Positions 8,337-15,700 of a stretch of DNA of 21,623 nt are shown in pieces. The notes beneath the pieces were generated by a model. That model was not told the DNA's origin. It did no database searches and saw nothing but the letters and a program-made list of their open reading frames with translations. The stretch comes from JAEXNA01 sp050486105 (GTDB lineage Bacteria; Vulcanimicrobiota; Xenobia; Xenobiales; JADMJV01), in NCBI GenBank assembly GCA_050486105.1, contig JBJHCR010000075.1, positions 1-21,623 of the forward strand, written 5' to 3'. The translations under genes were made by a program, and so were the position numbers. Each line of letters begins with the position of its first letter. Positions within the stretch are counted from its first letter, which is position 1.

Positions 8337-8675
8337 ATGGCAGAGGACACCCCGAGGACAGCAGTAATTGAACGTGAAGAGACCGAGATCAAGCGCAAAC
8401 CACTTCCACTTTGGAATGTTGTGCTCCTCGACGACGAGTATCACACCTACGAGTACGTCATAGAAATGTTGCAAAAACTGTTTGGCCACCCCCGTCCGAC
8501 CTGCTATTTGATGGCGAAGGAAGTCGACTCGACTGGTCGAGCCATCGTCTTTTCCACACATAGGGAGAGGGCCGAACTTGAGAGGGATCGGATCCATGCG
8601 TTTGGAGCCGATCCAAAGATACCGCAATGCAAAGGTTCGATGTCTGCCATCATCGAGCCGGCCCTAGGGAGTTAA
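8337..8675 (+). CDS. clpS: ClpS-family Clp protease adaptor
   Basis: ClpS delivers N-degron substrates to ClpAP/ClpCP. The 112-aa protein has an acidic/basic leader and then the ClpS core: PLWNVVLLDDEYHTYEYVIEMLQKLFG, where the paired Asp of the substrate pocket (DD) is present, and later TGRAIVFSTHRERAELERDRIHAFG. The conserved pocket His of the canonical VHxxG segment (E. coli H66) is Asp here (EVDSTGRA), and there is an extra C-terminal CKGSMSAIIEPA. It is therefore a ClpS-like variant that may recognise different N-termini or none. No clpA/clpC is in view. The start ATG 8337 is divergent from the ligase operon across about 120 bp; the stop is only 7 bp before the zinc-ribbon gene. Confidence 0.88.
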   Translation: MAEDTPRTAVIEREETEIKRKPLPLWNVVLLDDEYHTYEYVIEMLQKLFGHPRPTCYLMAKEVDSTGRAIVFSTHRERAELERDRIHAFGADPKIPQCKGSMSAIIEPALGS

Positions 8676-8682
8676 ACACGCC

Positions 8683-9162
8683 GTGCCAGCCTATGAATGT
8701 CGCCAATGCGGGGGAATGATGGACCCGAGAGAAACGGTTTCGTGCCCCCACTGCAGCGTGAAAAAGCCGTTTGCCTGCTCCAAATGTTCTACCCCGATCA
8801 ATCACCACGACATTTACGGTATTGAGAAACTCAAAACCAAGAAGCCTTTGCTATGCCTTGCCTGCGGTCACGAAAACGAAGTGCTCAAATGCCACTACTG
8901 CAACCTATCCCTGATGCGCTCTCAAGGGATCACCAAGAGCGATCTGCCGGGAGCACGGATCTATCACAAGAAGTGCTACGATGAGCGGGTCAAGGCTTTA
9001 ACCAAAGTGAAAAAGTTCGTCCCTGCAACCCTCTTGGTCTTTCTGGTTGCTGGGGTCGCTGTGACAAAATTGCAGCCGTTGCCTGCGGGCATAACGGTGG
9101 TCTTCTGCGGTGCTTTGTTCGTGGTCTATCGCATGATCGTGACCGTCATGGAGCCACAGTAA
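8683..9162 (+). CDS. Membrane-anchored multi-zinc-ribbon protein
   Basis: A 159-aa protein of no recognised named family. Its first 100 residues hold five Cys pairs: C6/C9, C21/C24, C32/C35, C58/C61 and C70/C73, plus C98, arranged as zinc ribbons. Two hydrophobic helices follow (about 112-129 and 134-150), so the zinc part probably faces the cytoplasm on a hairpin membrane anchor. It starts at GTG 8683, 7 bp after clpS, and is almost certainly co-transcribed with it. The pairing hints at a quality-control or protease-targeting role, but that is inference from neighbourhood only. Confidence 0.8.
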   Translation: MPAYECRQCGGMMDPRETVSCPHCSVKKPFACSKCSTPINHHDIYGIEKLKTKKPLLCLACGHENEVLKCHYCNLSLMRSQGITKSDLPGARIYHKKCYDERVKALTKVKKFVPATLLVFLVAGVAVTKLQPLPAGITVVFCGALFVVYRMIVTVMEPQ

Positions 9163-9178
9163 GCCCGAGCAAAGCTTA

Positions 9179-9339
9179 GGATCTGGCCAGGAAGTACTTC
9201 CTGGCTTCGAGTGCGGAGGCGCCGTGGGTGTGGCAAGGCTCTTTTGACGCGGTTTGTTTGACACAAATCAAGAGAAAGCAACGAAGCCGACCGGGATGGA
9301 GCCGTGCTTCATATCGGGAAGTACTTCCTGGCCAGATCC
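9179..9339. repeat. Long inverted repeat between convergent genes
   Basis: The 23-bp sequence at 9179-9201 returns as its exact reverse complement at 9317-9339. Each arm contains a palindrome: GCCAGGAAGTACTTCCTGGC (20 bp, 9186-9205) in the left arm and GGAAGTACTTCC (9317-9328) in the right. The interior can fold further, e.g. TTTGT-ttgac-ACAAA flanked by CTCTT...AAGAG near 9240-9277. ATCCTTAGG is repeated just outside the right arm (9336-9344 and 9350-9358). It may be a bidirectional terminator for the zinc-ribbon gene and glmM, or a small mobile (MITE/REP-like) element. No coding potential was seen inside. Confidence 0.85.
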
Positions 9340-9353
9340 TTAGGACCAAATCC

Positions 9354-10730
9354 TTAGGGATTCGGAACCACGACACCTTCGGGCGACAAACTCAACTCCC
9401 TCAAGACAACCCCCTTGAGTTCTTCGAGCACTGCCTCGACCTCCCCTAGGTCCTTTCCCTCTGCCATAAGACGAATCAAGGGCTCGGTCCCTGACGCACG
9501 GACCAACAATCGACCGTTTTCCCCCAATCGATCTTGGGCTCGAGAAATGGCTTCTTGAACCGGTCCACAACGATCCAAGGAATCTCTGTCGACACCGGAA
9601 ACGTTGACCAACTTCTGAGGATACTCCGGAATGGAATCCACTAACTCGGAGGCCTGGCGTTCCGGTTGGGCGGCCAGCACTCCGCAGAAAACCAAGCCTG
9701 AAAGAATTCCGTCCCCCGACCAGTGGCGGTCCAAGAACAAAATATGTCCGGACTGTTCACCACCCAGGACTGCGGAATGCTTGCGCATGGACTCGAAGAC
9801 ATAGCGATCCCCAACCGCGGTCCGCAGCACCTTGACACCTAGGTTGTTCAAGGCCTGTTCGGCGCCAAGGTTGCTCATCACCGTCAGCACGACTAAGGCA
9901 TTGGGCAGCCTTTTCTCTCGATGCAGTTTTTCGGCAATCAGGACCATCATTTGGTCGCCAGTGATCGCTTCGCCCTTTTCGGTGACCGCCAAACAGCGAT
10001 CAGCGTCTCCGTCGAAGGCAAGGCCGAGTTGGGCTCCTTCTTTTTTTACTGCCTCTGATAGAATACGAAGGTCCGTAGAGCCACAAGAGACATTGATCCT
10101 CTCACCATCAGGCTGGTCGTGCAAAGCCACCACCTGGGCCCCGGCTCTCTCAAAAGCTTGCCGGGCGATGCCCGACGCAGCCCCGTATGCGCAATCCAAA
10201 ACAACCTTCAGAGAGCTAAGGTCAACGCCTGAGACCCGCTGGAGGAAGTCCAAATACTCCGGGACAAAGTCGTTCTTGACCGACCTTCTCCCCAAAGCCA
10301 CGCCCGAGGGAAGTGGCAAAGCACCGTGGCCGTCCCAAAGTGCCTCAAGCTCTCGGGCCTGCTCATCCGTGAGTTTTTCTCCACGCTGGTCAAAGATCTT
10401 GATTCCATTGTCGGGTACAGGATTGTGAGAAGCCGAAAGCATGACTCCTCCCCCAGCAGCCAAGCTTCGAACAGCTACGGCGACCGCTGGCGTTGGCAAA
10501 ACTCCTACATCGACCAAATCTACTCCTTGAGACATCAGACCCGCCCCGTAGGCTCCCAAAAGGGCATCTCCGGACACTCGAGAGTCTCTCCCTACCACCA
10601 CTTGAGGCCGCTTGGAGCCTCGGTGCTTTTGGCGCAACCAGTAAGCGTGCACTTGACCGAGAGACAAGACATCTTCCAGCTTCAAAGAAGAGTTCACCTG
10701 ACCGCGAACCCCATCTGTTCCAAACTTCAT
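9354..10730 (-). CDS. glmM: Phosphoglucosamine mutase
   Basis: GlmM converts glucosamine-6-phosphate to glucosamine-1-phosphate for UDP-GlcNAc and cell-wall synthesis. The 458-aa protein starts MKFGTDGVRG and carries the phospho-serine motif SASHNP (Ser about 101), the metal-binding DGDADRC, the sugar-binding GGEQSGHIL and the phosphate-binding RASGTEPLIR. All four alpha-phosphohexomutase landmarks are intact and length is normal. ATG 10730 fits the family start. It lies 72 bp downstream of cdaR on the same strand. In Bacillus and relatives the same three genes are adjacent and GlmM physically restrains CdaA, so the order here suggests a conserved regulatory link. Confidence 0.96.
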   Translation of the reverse strand: MKFGTDGVRGQVNSSLKLEDVLSLGQVHAYWLRQKHRGSKRPQVVVGRDSRVSGDALLGAYGAGLMSQGVDLVDVGVLPTPAVAVAVRSLAAGGGVMLSASHNPVPDNGIKIFDQRGEKLTDEQARELEALWDGHGALPLPSGVALGRRSVKNDFVPEYLDFLQRVSGVDLSSLKVVLDCAYGAASGIARQAFERAGAQVVALHDQPDGERINVSCGSTDLRILSEAVKKEGAQLGLAFDGDADRCLAVTEKGEAITGDQMMVLIAEKLHREKRLPNALVVLTVMSNLGAEQALNNLGVKVLRTAVGDRYVFESMRKHSAVLGGEQSGHILFLDRHWSGDGILSGLVFCGVLAAQPERQASELVDSIPEYPQKLVNVSGVDRDSLDRCGPVQEAISRAQDRLGENGRLLVRASGTEPLIRLMAEGKDLGEVEAVLEELKGVVLRELSLSPEGVVVPNP

Positions 10731-10801
10731 AGACGCCTACTCACTTACTCTACCGAGGGGTGGCCGGATTGAACGAGCCTTCGGGACTGCGATGTTTGCC
10801 A

Positions 10802-11797
10802 TCAGCCCTTAGAAGCGTCCATTCCTCCCGCTCCTTTACGCCCACTGAGATCGCCTTCCTCCTTGGGAATCAACCTTAGAGTGACGGCGCTCGGCCCTAG
10901 GTTGGTCAAGCCGTCGACGGGCATGAGAGGAACCTCTCGCTCTTGGGGTTCGACGCTCGACGGAAAAAAGACCGCCACTGTCTTTAGGCCCTTGGGAAGT
11001 TTACTCGCATCATCAGACTCAGCCCTTACCTGAATGAAAGCCGGCTCTACCTCCAGGGTAAAAGTGAACCCTTCACGCTCTTCAACCTTGACGTTATCGA
11101 GCAGAATGGGCAGATTATGGACCGCTTGCTCACGATAGACAGGTATGTTTGCCGTGACTTGCCTAGGAGTCAATCGAATAGTTGAGTCGGTGCCCATTAC
11201 CGCCGTCCCGTTCTCATTGACCGGGGTCAAGTTACTGATGGCAACTGAAATGCTCTGGTCTATGCTCTCCAAGGGTACCACAGCGGTGACTCGAGTCACT
11301 TGACTCACTAGGGCTTCAGGTCCCTGAAGCTTGACGGTCTTTGGCGAAAAAATCGGCTCTCCGGCGTAGTAACCCTTCTTGGGGCTGCCTGCCGTCTCGA
11401 CCAAGACTTCCACCTCCTTGACCATGGGAGAAGAGAGCTTCACGTTCACCGAAGCCGGAGTCTTTCCCACGATCTGAATCCCCGGTGGGACCAAGACCTG
11501 GACTTCGGGCCAGTGGCTTCCGGCCACCATTGATTCGAGATCCACATAGGCTCGAACGAGGCCTTCGCGCAGTTCGCTGACGACTTCTGAGCTGCCTCGC
11601 AAGGTCAGCGTTACTGTGTCCGTAGAGGCTTCGTAGGGAATCAGGTTCGACCCCCCACCGCGAAGCTCAAGGGGAAGTTGCAACTCGAGTTGACTAATAA
11701 CATTCTGAGAATAGCCACCAACGGTGACCCGAACATAGGACCACAGAATGATGGCGATGACCAAAGCCAGCACTCTCAGTCCGAGATTGTCCTTCAC
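10802..11797 (-). CDS. cdaR: YbbR-domain protein, CdaA regulator
   Basis: A 331-aa extracytoplasmic protein with one N-terminal signal anchor (LRVLALVIAIILWSYVRV) followed by repeated YbbR beta-domains; segments such as VKLSSPMVKEVEVLVETAGSPKKGYYAGEPIFSPKTV with the conserved PxxVxxxGP pattern (PKTVKLQGPEALV) are typical. YbbR/CdaR proteins bind the diadenylate cyclase CdaA in the membrane and tune its activity. GTG 11797 overlaps the cdaA stop by one base (TAGTG), so translation is coupled. The C-terminal tail (about the last 30 residues) is Gly/Lys-rich and unstructured. Regulatory role is inferred from homologues. Confidence 0.88.
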   Translation of the reverse strand: MKDNLGLRVLALVIAIILWSYVRVTVGGYSQNVISQLELQLPLELRGGGSNLIPYEASTDTVTLTLRGSSEVVSELREGLVRAYVDLESMVAGSHWPEVQVLVPPGIQIVGKTPASVNVKLSSPMVKEVEVLVETAGSPKKGYYAGEPIFSPKTVKLQGPEALVSQVTRVTAVVPLESIDQSISVAISNLTPVNENGTAVMGTDSTIRLTPRQVTANIPVYREQAVHNLPILLDNVKVEEREGFTFTLEVEPAFIQVRAESDDASKLPKGLKTVAVFFPSSVEPQEREVPLMPVDGLTNLGPSAVTLRLIPKEEGDLSGRKGAGGMDASKG

Positions 11798-12630
11798 TAG
11801 CTATTCCGTCCCAGATGTATGGGGAACCTCAGGCGGTTGGTGGTTTCCTTGCTGTCTACAGAGAGATAGCGACTGAGCTGAGCCTTCACTTCCCCTTCAT
11901 CATGCATTGGCCTGGTAAAGTTTCCGTCGTGAGCGATACGTATTTCCCCGCTCTCTTCAGAAACGATCAAGACCACGCTGTCAGACTGCTCCGACACTCC
12001 GAGCGCGGCCCTATGCCGGGTCCCAAACTTGGCATCTACCGACTGCGAGGACAGGCTCAAATAGCAACCGGCTGCCACCACTCTGTTCCCTCGGATGATG
12101 ATAGCCCCATCATGGAGCGGAGTCTTAGGATGAAACAAGGAGATCATCAGTTTCCCGCTGACCAGACCATCTATTCGTTCACCGGTTTCGATAAAGTCCT
12201 CTAAGCCCGCCTCTCTTTCTAGGACGACAAGAGCTCCATGACGCAGGGTCGACAGAGATACTGCCGTGTAGGCCAGGTCCTCTACCAGGCTCCCCAGTTC
12301 TCGACGGTCCATCTTACCGCCACCGGGGCTCGTCAGCGGGCCCTGCTGACCAAGACGCATAAGAGCGCGTCTGAGTTCCGGCTGAAAAATGATTGGAAGA
12401 ATCACTGCCAAGGACACCAGGAACCAATTCAAGATATAGCTCAAGGTCTGAAGCCGCCCCAAGTGAGCGATGAGCATCAGGAAAAGTACCACCCCGACAC
12501 CCTGGATGATCTGCACCGCTCGGGTTTTTTGGATGGCAAGGAGGACAAAGTAAATGCACAAGGCAACCAGGACGACGTCAAAAAAATCGCTGATCTCAAT
12601 GCTTCTCAAAAATTGGGCAAAAGCGTCCAA
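11797..12630 (-). CDS. cdaA: Diadenylate cyclase CdaA
   Basis: Membrane diadenylate cyclase making c-di-AMP from two ATP. The 277-aa protein has three N-terminal helices (about 18-34, 42-58, 62-82) and then the DAC domain with PLHDGAIII (DGA at 174-176) and GTRHRAALG (RHR at 205-207), the two catalytic motifs. This is the CdaA/DacA layout rather than the soluble DisA type. The first available start is TTG 12630 with a weak ribosome site; the N-terminus then aligns well with other CdaA proteins. It leads the cdaA-cdaR-glmM operon. I could not identify a confident promoter in the 340 bp upstream. Confidence 0.95.
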   Translation of the reverse strand: MDAFAQFLRSIEISDFFDVVLVALCIYFVLLAIQKTRAVQIIQGVGVVLFLMLIAHLGRLQTLSYILNWFLVSLAVILPIIFQPELRRALMRLGQQGPLTSPGGGKMDRRELGSLVEDLAYTAVSLSTLRHGALVVLEREAGLEDFIETGERIDGLVSGKLMISLFHPKTPLHDGAIIIRGNRVVAAGCYLSLSSQSVDAKFGTRHRAALGVSEQSDSVVLIVSEESGEIRIAHDGNFTRPMHDEGEVKAQLSRYLSVDSKETTNRLRFPIHLGRNS

Positions 12631-12969
12631 GGTTGTTTCTGACTGGCGTTCCCAAGTGAACGCACAAAGACTCCTTAAGGGGGCTGTCTCACTCTTTATT
12701 TCCTGACCTTGAGAGTCCTCCTAAATAGGGCTTTGTCCTTGCGTACCGCATCCCTAACTCCGTCGCTCAACCCCCCACTTCGTCGAGGACCGAAATTCGG
12801 ACGCAAGACCCGGAACTCACCCTCCTCCGAACTCGCTCTAGGCTATGGAATTCGGGACACGGGTGGACTTTACAAATCCGAGCATGATCGCTATGATTAC
12901 GAGCTGTGAACCGGGACCGAGCGTCCTTAATCTTCGGAGGTGGGTTTTTCCCAACGAAAGGAGCGCCAA
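12631..12969. other. Divergent intergenic region between cdaA and speH
   Basis: About 340 bp with no convincing gene. An open frame at 12709-12909 has no family resemblance and no ribosome site, so I treat it as chance. The right part holds the speH promoter; the left part should contain the cdaA promoter, which I could not assign. Confidence 0.7.
12869..12897 (+). promoter_or_regulatory. Sigma70-type promoter for speH-speE
   Basis: TTTACA (-35, 12869-12874) and TATGAT (-10, 12892-12897) are separated by exactly 17 bases and each differs from consensus by one base. Transcription would start near 12904, giving a leader of about 65 bases before speH. Prediction is by pattern only. Confidence 0.6.
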
Positions 12970-13392
12970 GTGAAAGCTTTGGGCTGCCATATTGTCGCCG
13001 AGCTGTCGCTCTGCGACCCAGAGGTCCTCACCGACCTCGAACGTGTACAGAAAGCGATGATCGCAGCTGCTGAGGTCGCAAACGCAGAGGTCAGGGAAGT
13101 CGCCTTCCATCGATTCATTCCCCACGGAGTGAGCGGAGTGGTGGTCATCTCAGAATCGCACCTATCGATCCACACTTGGCCCGAGATTGGCTATGCTGCA
13201 GTTGATATTTACACGTGTGGCGCCCACACCGATCCTTCACTCGCCTTGAGCTACCTCTTCAAGGAATTTGGTTGCACAACCATGACTACGACCACTATTC
13301 AGCGCGGGCTTCTCAACACCAGGGGATCTTTCGGGCATCGGGTGACAGCTAGCGCCAGGGAGGAGGGCGCCGTTGTCTTCCAAAGCGCTTGA
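12970..13392 (+). CDS. speH: S-adenosylmethionine decarboxylase proenzyme (SpeH type)
   Basis: Makes decarboxylated SAM, the aminopropyl donor for polyamines. The 140-aa protein matches the Thermotoga/Bacillus small SpeH class: ISESHLSIHTWPE contains the self-cleavage pair E62-S63 (S63 becomes the pyruvoyl group), H68, and C83 in YTCG, at the same numbering as the T. maritima enzyme. GTG 12970 is chosen because AAGGAG lies 6 bases upstream and the conserved KALG...E start follows directly; an upstream GTG at 12940 would add ten unlikely residues. The end overlaps the speE start by 20 bp, so the two enzymes of the step are made together. Confidence 0.95.
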   Translation: MKALGCHIVAELSLCDPEVLTDLERVQKAMIAAAEVANAEVREVAFHRFIPHGVSGVVVISESHLSIHTWPEIGYAAVDIYTCGAHTDPSLALSYLFKEFGCTTMTTTTIQRGLLNTRGSFGHRVTASAREEGAVVFQSA

Positions 13393-14305
13393 TTCCGAGA
13401 AGCAACCTAAGCGAGCCGTCAAGAGCCCAGACTCCAAGCCTCGAGCGAGTAGGTTTCTCTATGAGCGAGTCCAGCAAAACACCCTGACCGCCTTTGGCAT
13501 AAGCAGAACCTTGCACCGCAGCGAAACCTCCTTTCAGACGGTGGAGATTTGCGAGAGCCTCGACCACGGAAAGCTTCTCTTGCTCGACGGAGAGTTGCAA
13601 TCGGCCTCAACCGACGAATTCATCTATCATGAAGCGTTGGTTCACCCTGCCGCCGTGCGCTGTAGAGTGCCGGATTCAGCCCTGATCCTCGGTGGGGGTG
13701 AGGGGGGAACACTGAGAGAACTCCTTCGCATTCCTGATCTAAAGAGAGCCGTCATGGTGGATATCGACGGAGAAGTCGTCGATCTTTGTAAGAAATATTT
13801 GCCAGAGCAGGGACAAGAAGCTTTTCGAGATCCTCGCAGCGAACTCGTTATTGGAGACGCTCAAAACTATCTGAAGAACACCACGGAAAAGTACGACCTT
13901 ATCATCAGTGACCTGACCGAACCCAAGCACCAGGATCTGTCCACTTCGCTGTTCTCAGCGGAAACCTTCACCCAGGTCAGGAGCAAGCTCAAGGCTGGAG
14001 GAGTGTTTGCTCTACAGGCCTCTCAGGGAAGCCTGAACTGCCTCGATTCTCACCTGAGCATCACCAAGAACCTGCGCAGGGTCTTCACTAAGGTGCAGAC
14101 CTTGCTGGTCCACATTCCCAGCTTTGCCTGCCATTGGTGCTTCGCCCTGGCCACTCTGGATGGAAATCTTGAGCCCACAGTGGAGACCATCGACCAAACC
14201 CTCGAGGAACGCAAGGTCCAGGGGCTTCGATTCTACGATGGCGAAACAGACCTCCGCCTCCGCTCCTTGCCGCGCTACCTTAGGGAGGCGCTCAAGGCCC
14301 TATGA
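13373..14305 (+). CDS. speE: Spermidine synthase-family aminopropyltransferase (thermospermine-like)
   Basis: Transfers an aminopropyl group from decarboxylated SAM to a diamine or triamine. The 310-aa protein has TDEFIYHEALVHPA (80-93), LILGGGEGGTLRELL (104-118), MVDIDGEVVDLCKKYLP (128-144), GDAQNYL (161-167) and IISDLTEP with catalytic D180. GGGEGG, DIDGEVV..C..YL and HIPSFACHW are closer to the ACL5/thermospermine and Thermus-type enzymes than to E. coli SpeE. The usual D of the xxDP motif is Glu (E183), an uncommon change at the amine-binding site. TTG 13373 has a strong GGAGGAGG 6-13 bases upstream, giving a Lys-rich leader of about 25 residues. Substrate and product are uncertain: spermidine, or a longer or branched polyamine. 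Confidence 0.9.
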   Translation: MSSKALDSEKQPKRAVKSPDSKPRASRFLYERVQQNTLTAFGISRTLHRSETSFQTVEICESLDHGKLLLLDGELQSASTDEFIYHEALVHPAAVRCRVPDSALILGGGEGGTLRELLRIPDLKRAVMVDIDGEVVDLCKKYLPEQGQEAFRDPRSELVIGDAQNYLKNTTEKYDLIISDLTEPKHQDLSTSLFSAETFTQVRSKLKAGGVFALQASQGSLNCLDSHLSITKNLRRVFTKVQTLLVHIPSFACHWCFALATLDGNLEPTVETIDQTLEERKVQGLRFYDGETDLRLRSLPRYLREALKAL

Positions 14306-14444
14306 ACCGAATTCCCCTATCTAATATCCCACCTCCTCGGGTCACCCGAAGGCTTCCTCTCCCCGGCTCCTCGCTCTCACCTGTCGCCCAGAGAGTACCC
14401 GAGGTACGCGCTCTGGACTTCGCCTTAGACAGTATCTTGAGCCC

Positions 14445-15362
14445 ATGATCAGAGTCGGCATCATTTCGGGGCAAGAGGTTTTCACCTCAACGCTCCTCGA
14501 GGAATTGCAAGCGCGGCCCAACGTCGAGGCGGAATGGGTTCACGTAGGGGCTACGGACCTCGACCATCCCTGTCCATTCGATGTTATCGTAGACCGTCTT
14601 TCCCACTGTCATGAGTTCTATCAAGGCTACTTGAAGCGGGCAGCCCTCCAAGGGGCCTACGTCATCAACAACCCATTTCGTTTTCTTTGCGACGACAAAT
14701 TCTTCAACTACGGCTTGGCGCGAACCCTAGGTGTTCCCACCCCAAAAACCGTACTTCTCCCCTCCAAAGAGTATGATGTCAATGTCTTAGATCCCGATGA
14801 CCTGCATAACCAGGATTCCGTGATCGACTGGGACGGACTGTTGGCAAGCTTGGGACTCCCGGTGGTCCTCAAACCCTTCGATGGCTATGGTTGGAGAGAA
14901 GTCTATATCGTCGAGGACAAAGCTGAACTGATCGAGATCTATGAAGAATCTCAAATGGACGTCATGATGCTCCAGGAATATATCGACTTCGAGCACTATG
15001 TTCGCTGTTTCGTGGTGGGAGCGGAGTCGGTTCTGGCAACCCGCTACAATCCCCGTGAACGACGTTACATTCTAGACCACGAGCATCTGTCTGCCGATCT
15101 AGGTCTAACCATCAACGCTCATTGCCGGTCACTTTGCTCAGCCTTGAGCTACGACGTCAATACGGTGGAGTTCGCCATCAAAGACGGCATCCCGTACGCC
15201 ATCGACTTCATGAACCCGGTGCCCGAGGCGAAGCCTGAGGTGATCACACCAATTTACTTCAGCTGGCTAGTGATCACTTTGGCCGATTTCGTGGTGAAAG
15301 TGGGAACGGAGAAACGGACTACCCCGTACCTCCTGCGAGGATTGGCCGGCACCTCAAACTGA
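14445..15362 (+). CDS. ATP-grasp ligase downstream of spermidine genes
   Basis: A 305-aa RimK/D-Ala-ligase-like ATP-grasp protein of unknown substrate. An N-terminal Rossmann-like part (MIRVGIISGQEVF) precedes NNPFRFLCDDKFFNYGLARTLGVPTPKT, the ATP loop LPVVLKPFDGYGWREVYIV, MMLQEYIDFEHYVRCFVVG and the Mg-binding end VNTVEFAIKDGIPYAIDFMNPVPEA (Glu and Asp-x-x-Asn). All parts needed for catalysis seem present. ATG 14445 follows speE by 139 bp, so it may share or have its own promoter; a 6-bp hairpin (TCGGGTCACCCGA) lies in the gap. Its place after speH-speE suggests ligation of a polyamine to a carboxylate, by loose analogy with glutathionylspermidine synthetase, but this is inference. The last 9 bp overlap the convergent ferredoxin-like gene. 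Confidence 0.82.
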   Translation: MIRVGIISGQEVFTSTLLEELQARPNVEAEWVHVGATDLDHPCPFDVIVDRLSHCHEFYQGYLKRAALQGAYVINNPFRFLCDDKFFNYGLARTLGVPTPKTVLLPSKEYDVNVLDPDDLHNQDSVIDWDGLLASLGLPVVLKPFDGYGWREVYIVEDKAELIEIYEESQMDVMMLQEYIDFEHYVRCFVVGAESVLATRYNPRERRYILDHEHLSADLGLTINAHCRSLCSALSYDVNTVEFAIKDGIPYAIDFMNPVPEAKPEVITPIYFSWLVITLADFVVKVGTEKRTTPYLLRGLAGTSN

Positions 15363-15638
15363 GGGACTCCCGGAACTGGCCTCCAGGGAACCCAACTCAG
15401 CTGCAGTGAGTGCGAAAACTTCTTCAGGGAAATCCCCAGGGGACACCGGACTCAATTTAAGCCCTTGGCAACGGATCGCTAATTCGTGCTCGGCGAGCAC
15501 CGTGCGACCGTCTTGGGCACGAAAAACCTGTGCTGAACAGTTGGGAACACCGATCTCTAACAGGAACTCCGAGAGCCTGACGTGGGGGGAGCATTCCCTG
15601 GAAATCCTTACACCATCGACAAAAAAATCAAGCGTCAT
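15354..15638 (-). CDS. Degenerate CoxS-like beta-grasp protein lacking iron-sulfur ligands
   Basis: A 94-aa protein that looks like the N-terminal half of the [2Fe-2S] subunit of molybdenum hydroxylases (CoxS/XdhC type). MTLDFFVDGVRI...LSEFLLEIG aligns with the family opening (xTVNGxxxxxxVxxxxxLLDxLRExLG), and DGRTVLAEHELAIRCQGLKLSPV aligns with the GRPVxSCLxLAxxxxGxxxTT stretch. The whole Cys-binding loop (CxxGxCGxCTV) is gone, replaced by PNCSAQVF, and the helical second [2Fe-2S] domain is absent; only three scattered Cys remain. ATG 15638 is chosen because GGAGGG lies 6 bases upstream; a TTG at 15704 would add 22 residues. It follows the FAD subunit gene by 62 bp. The alignment is by eye, so a different beta-grasp origin is possible. 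Confidence 0.6.
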   Translation of the reverse strand: MTLDFFVDGVRISRECSPHVRLSEFLLEIGVPNCSAQVFRAQDGRTVLAEHELAIRCQGLKLSPVSPGDFPEEVFALTAAELGSLEASSGSPSV

Positions 15639-15700
15639 ATTAGGCCCTCCGTCGAACATCATTCCCCAAAGTAGGGTGAGGTCAAACGGTTTCGAGTCGA

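Noticed and set aside
12709..12909. Short open frame between cdaA and speH
   Set aside because: No homology and no ribosome site, and it overlaps the speH promoter.
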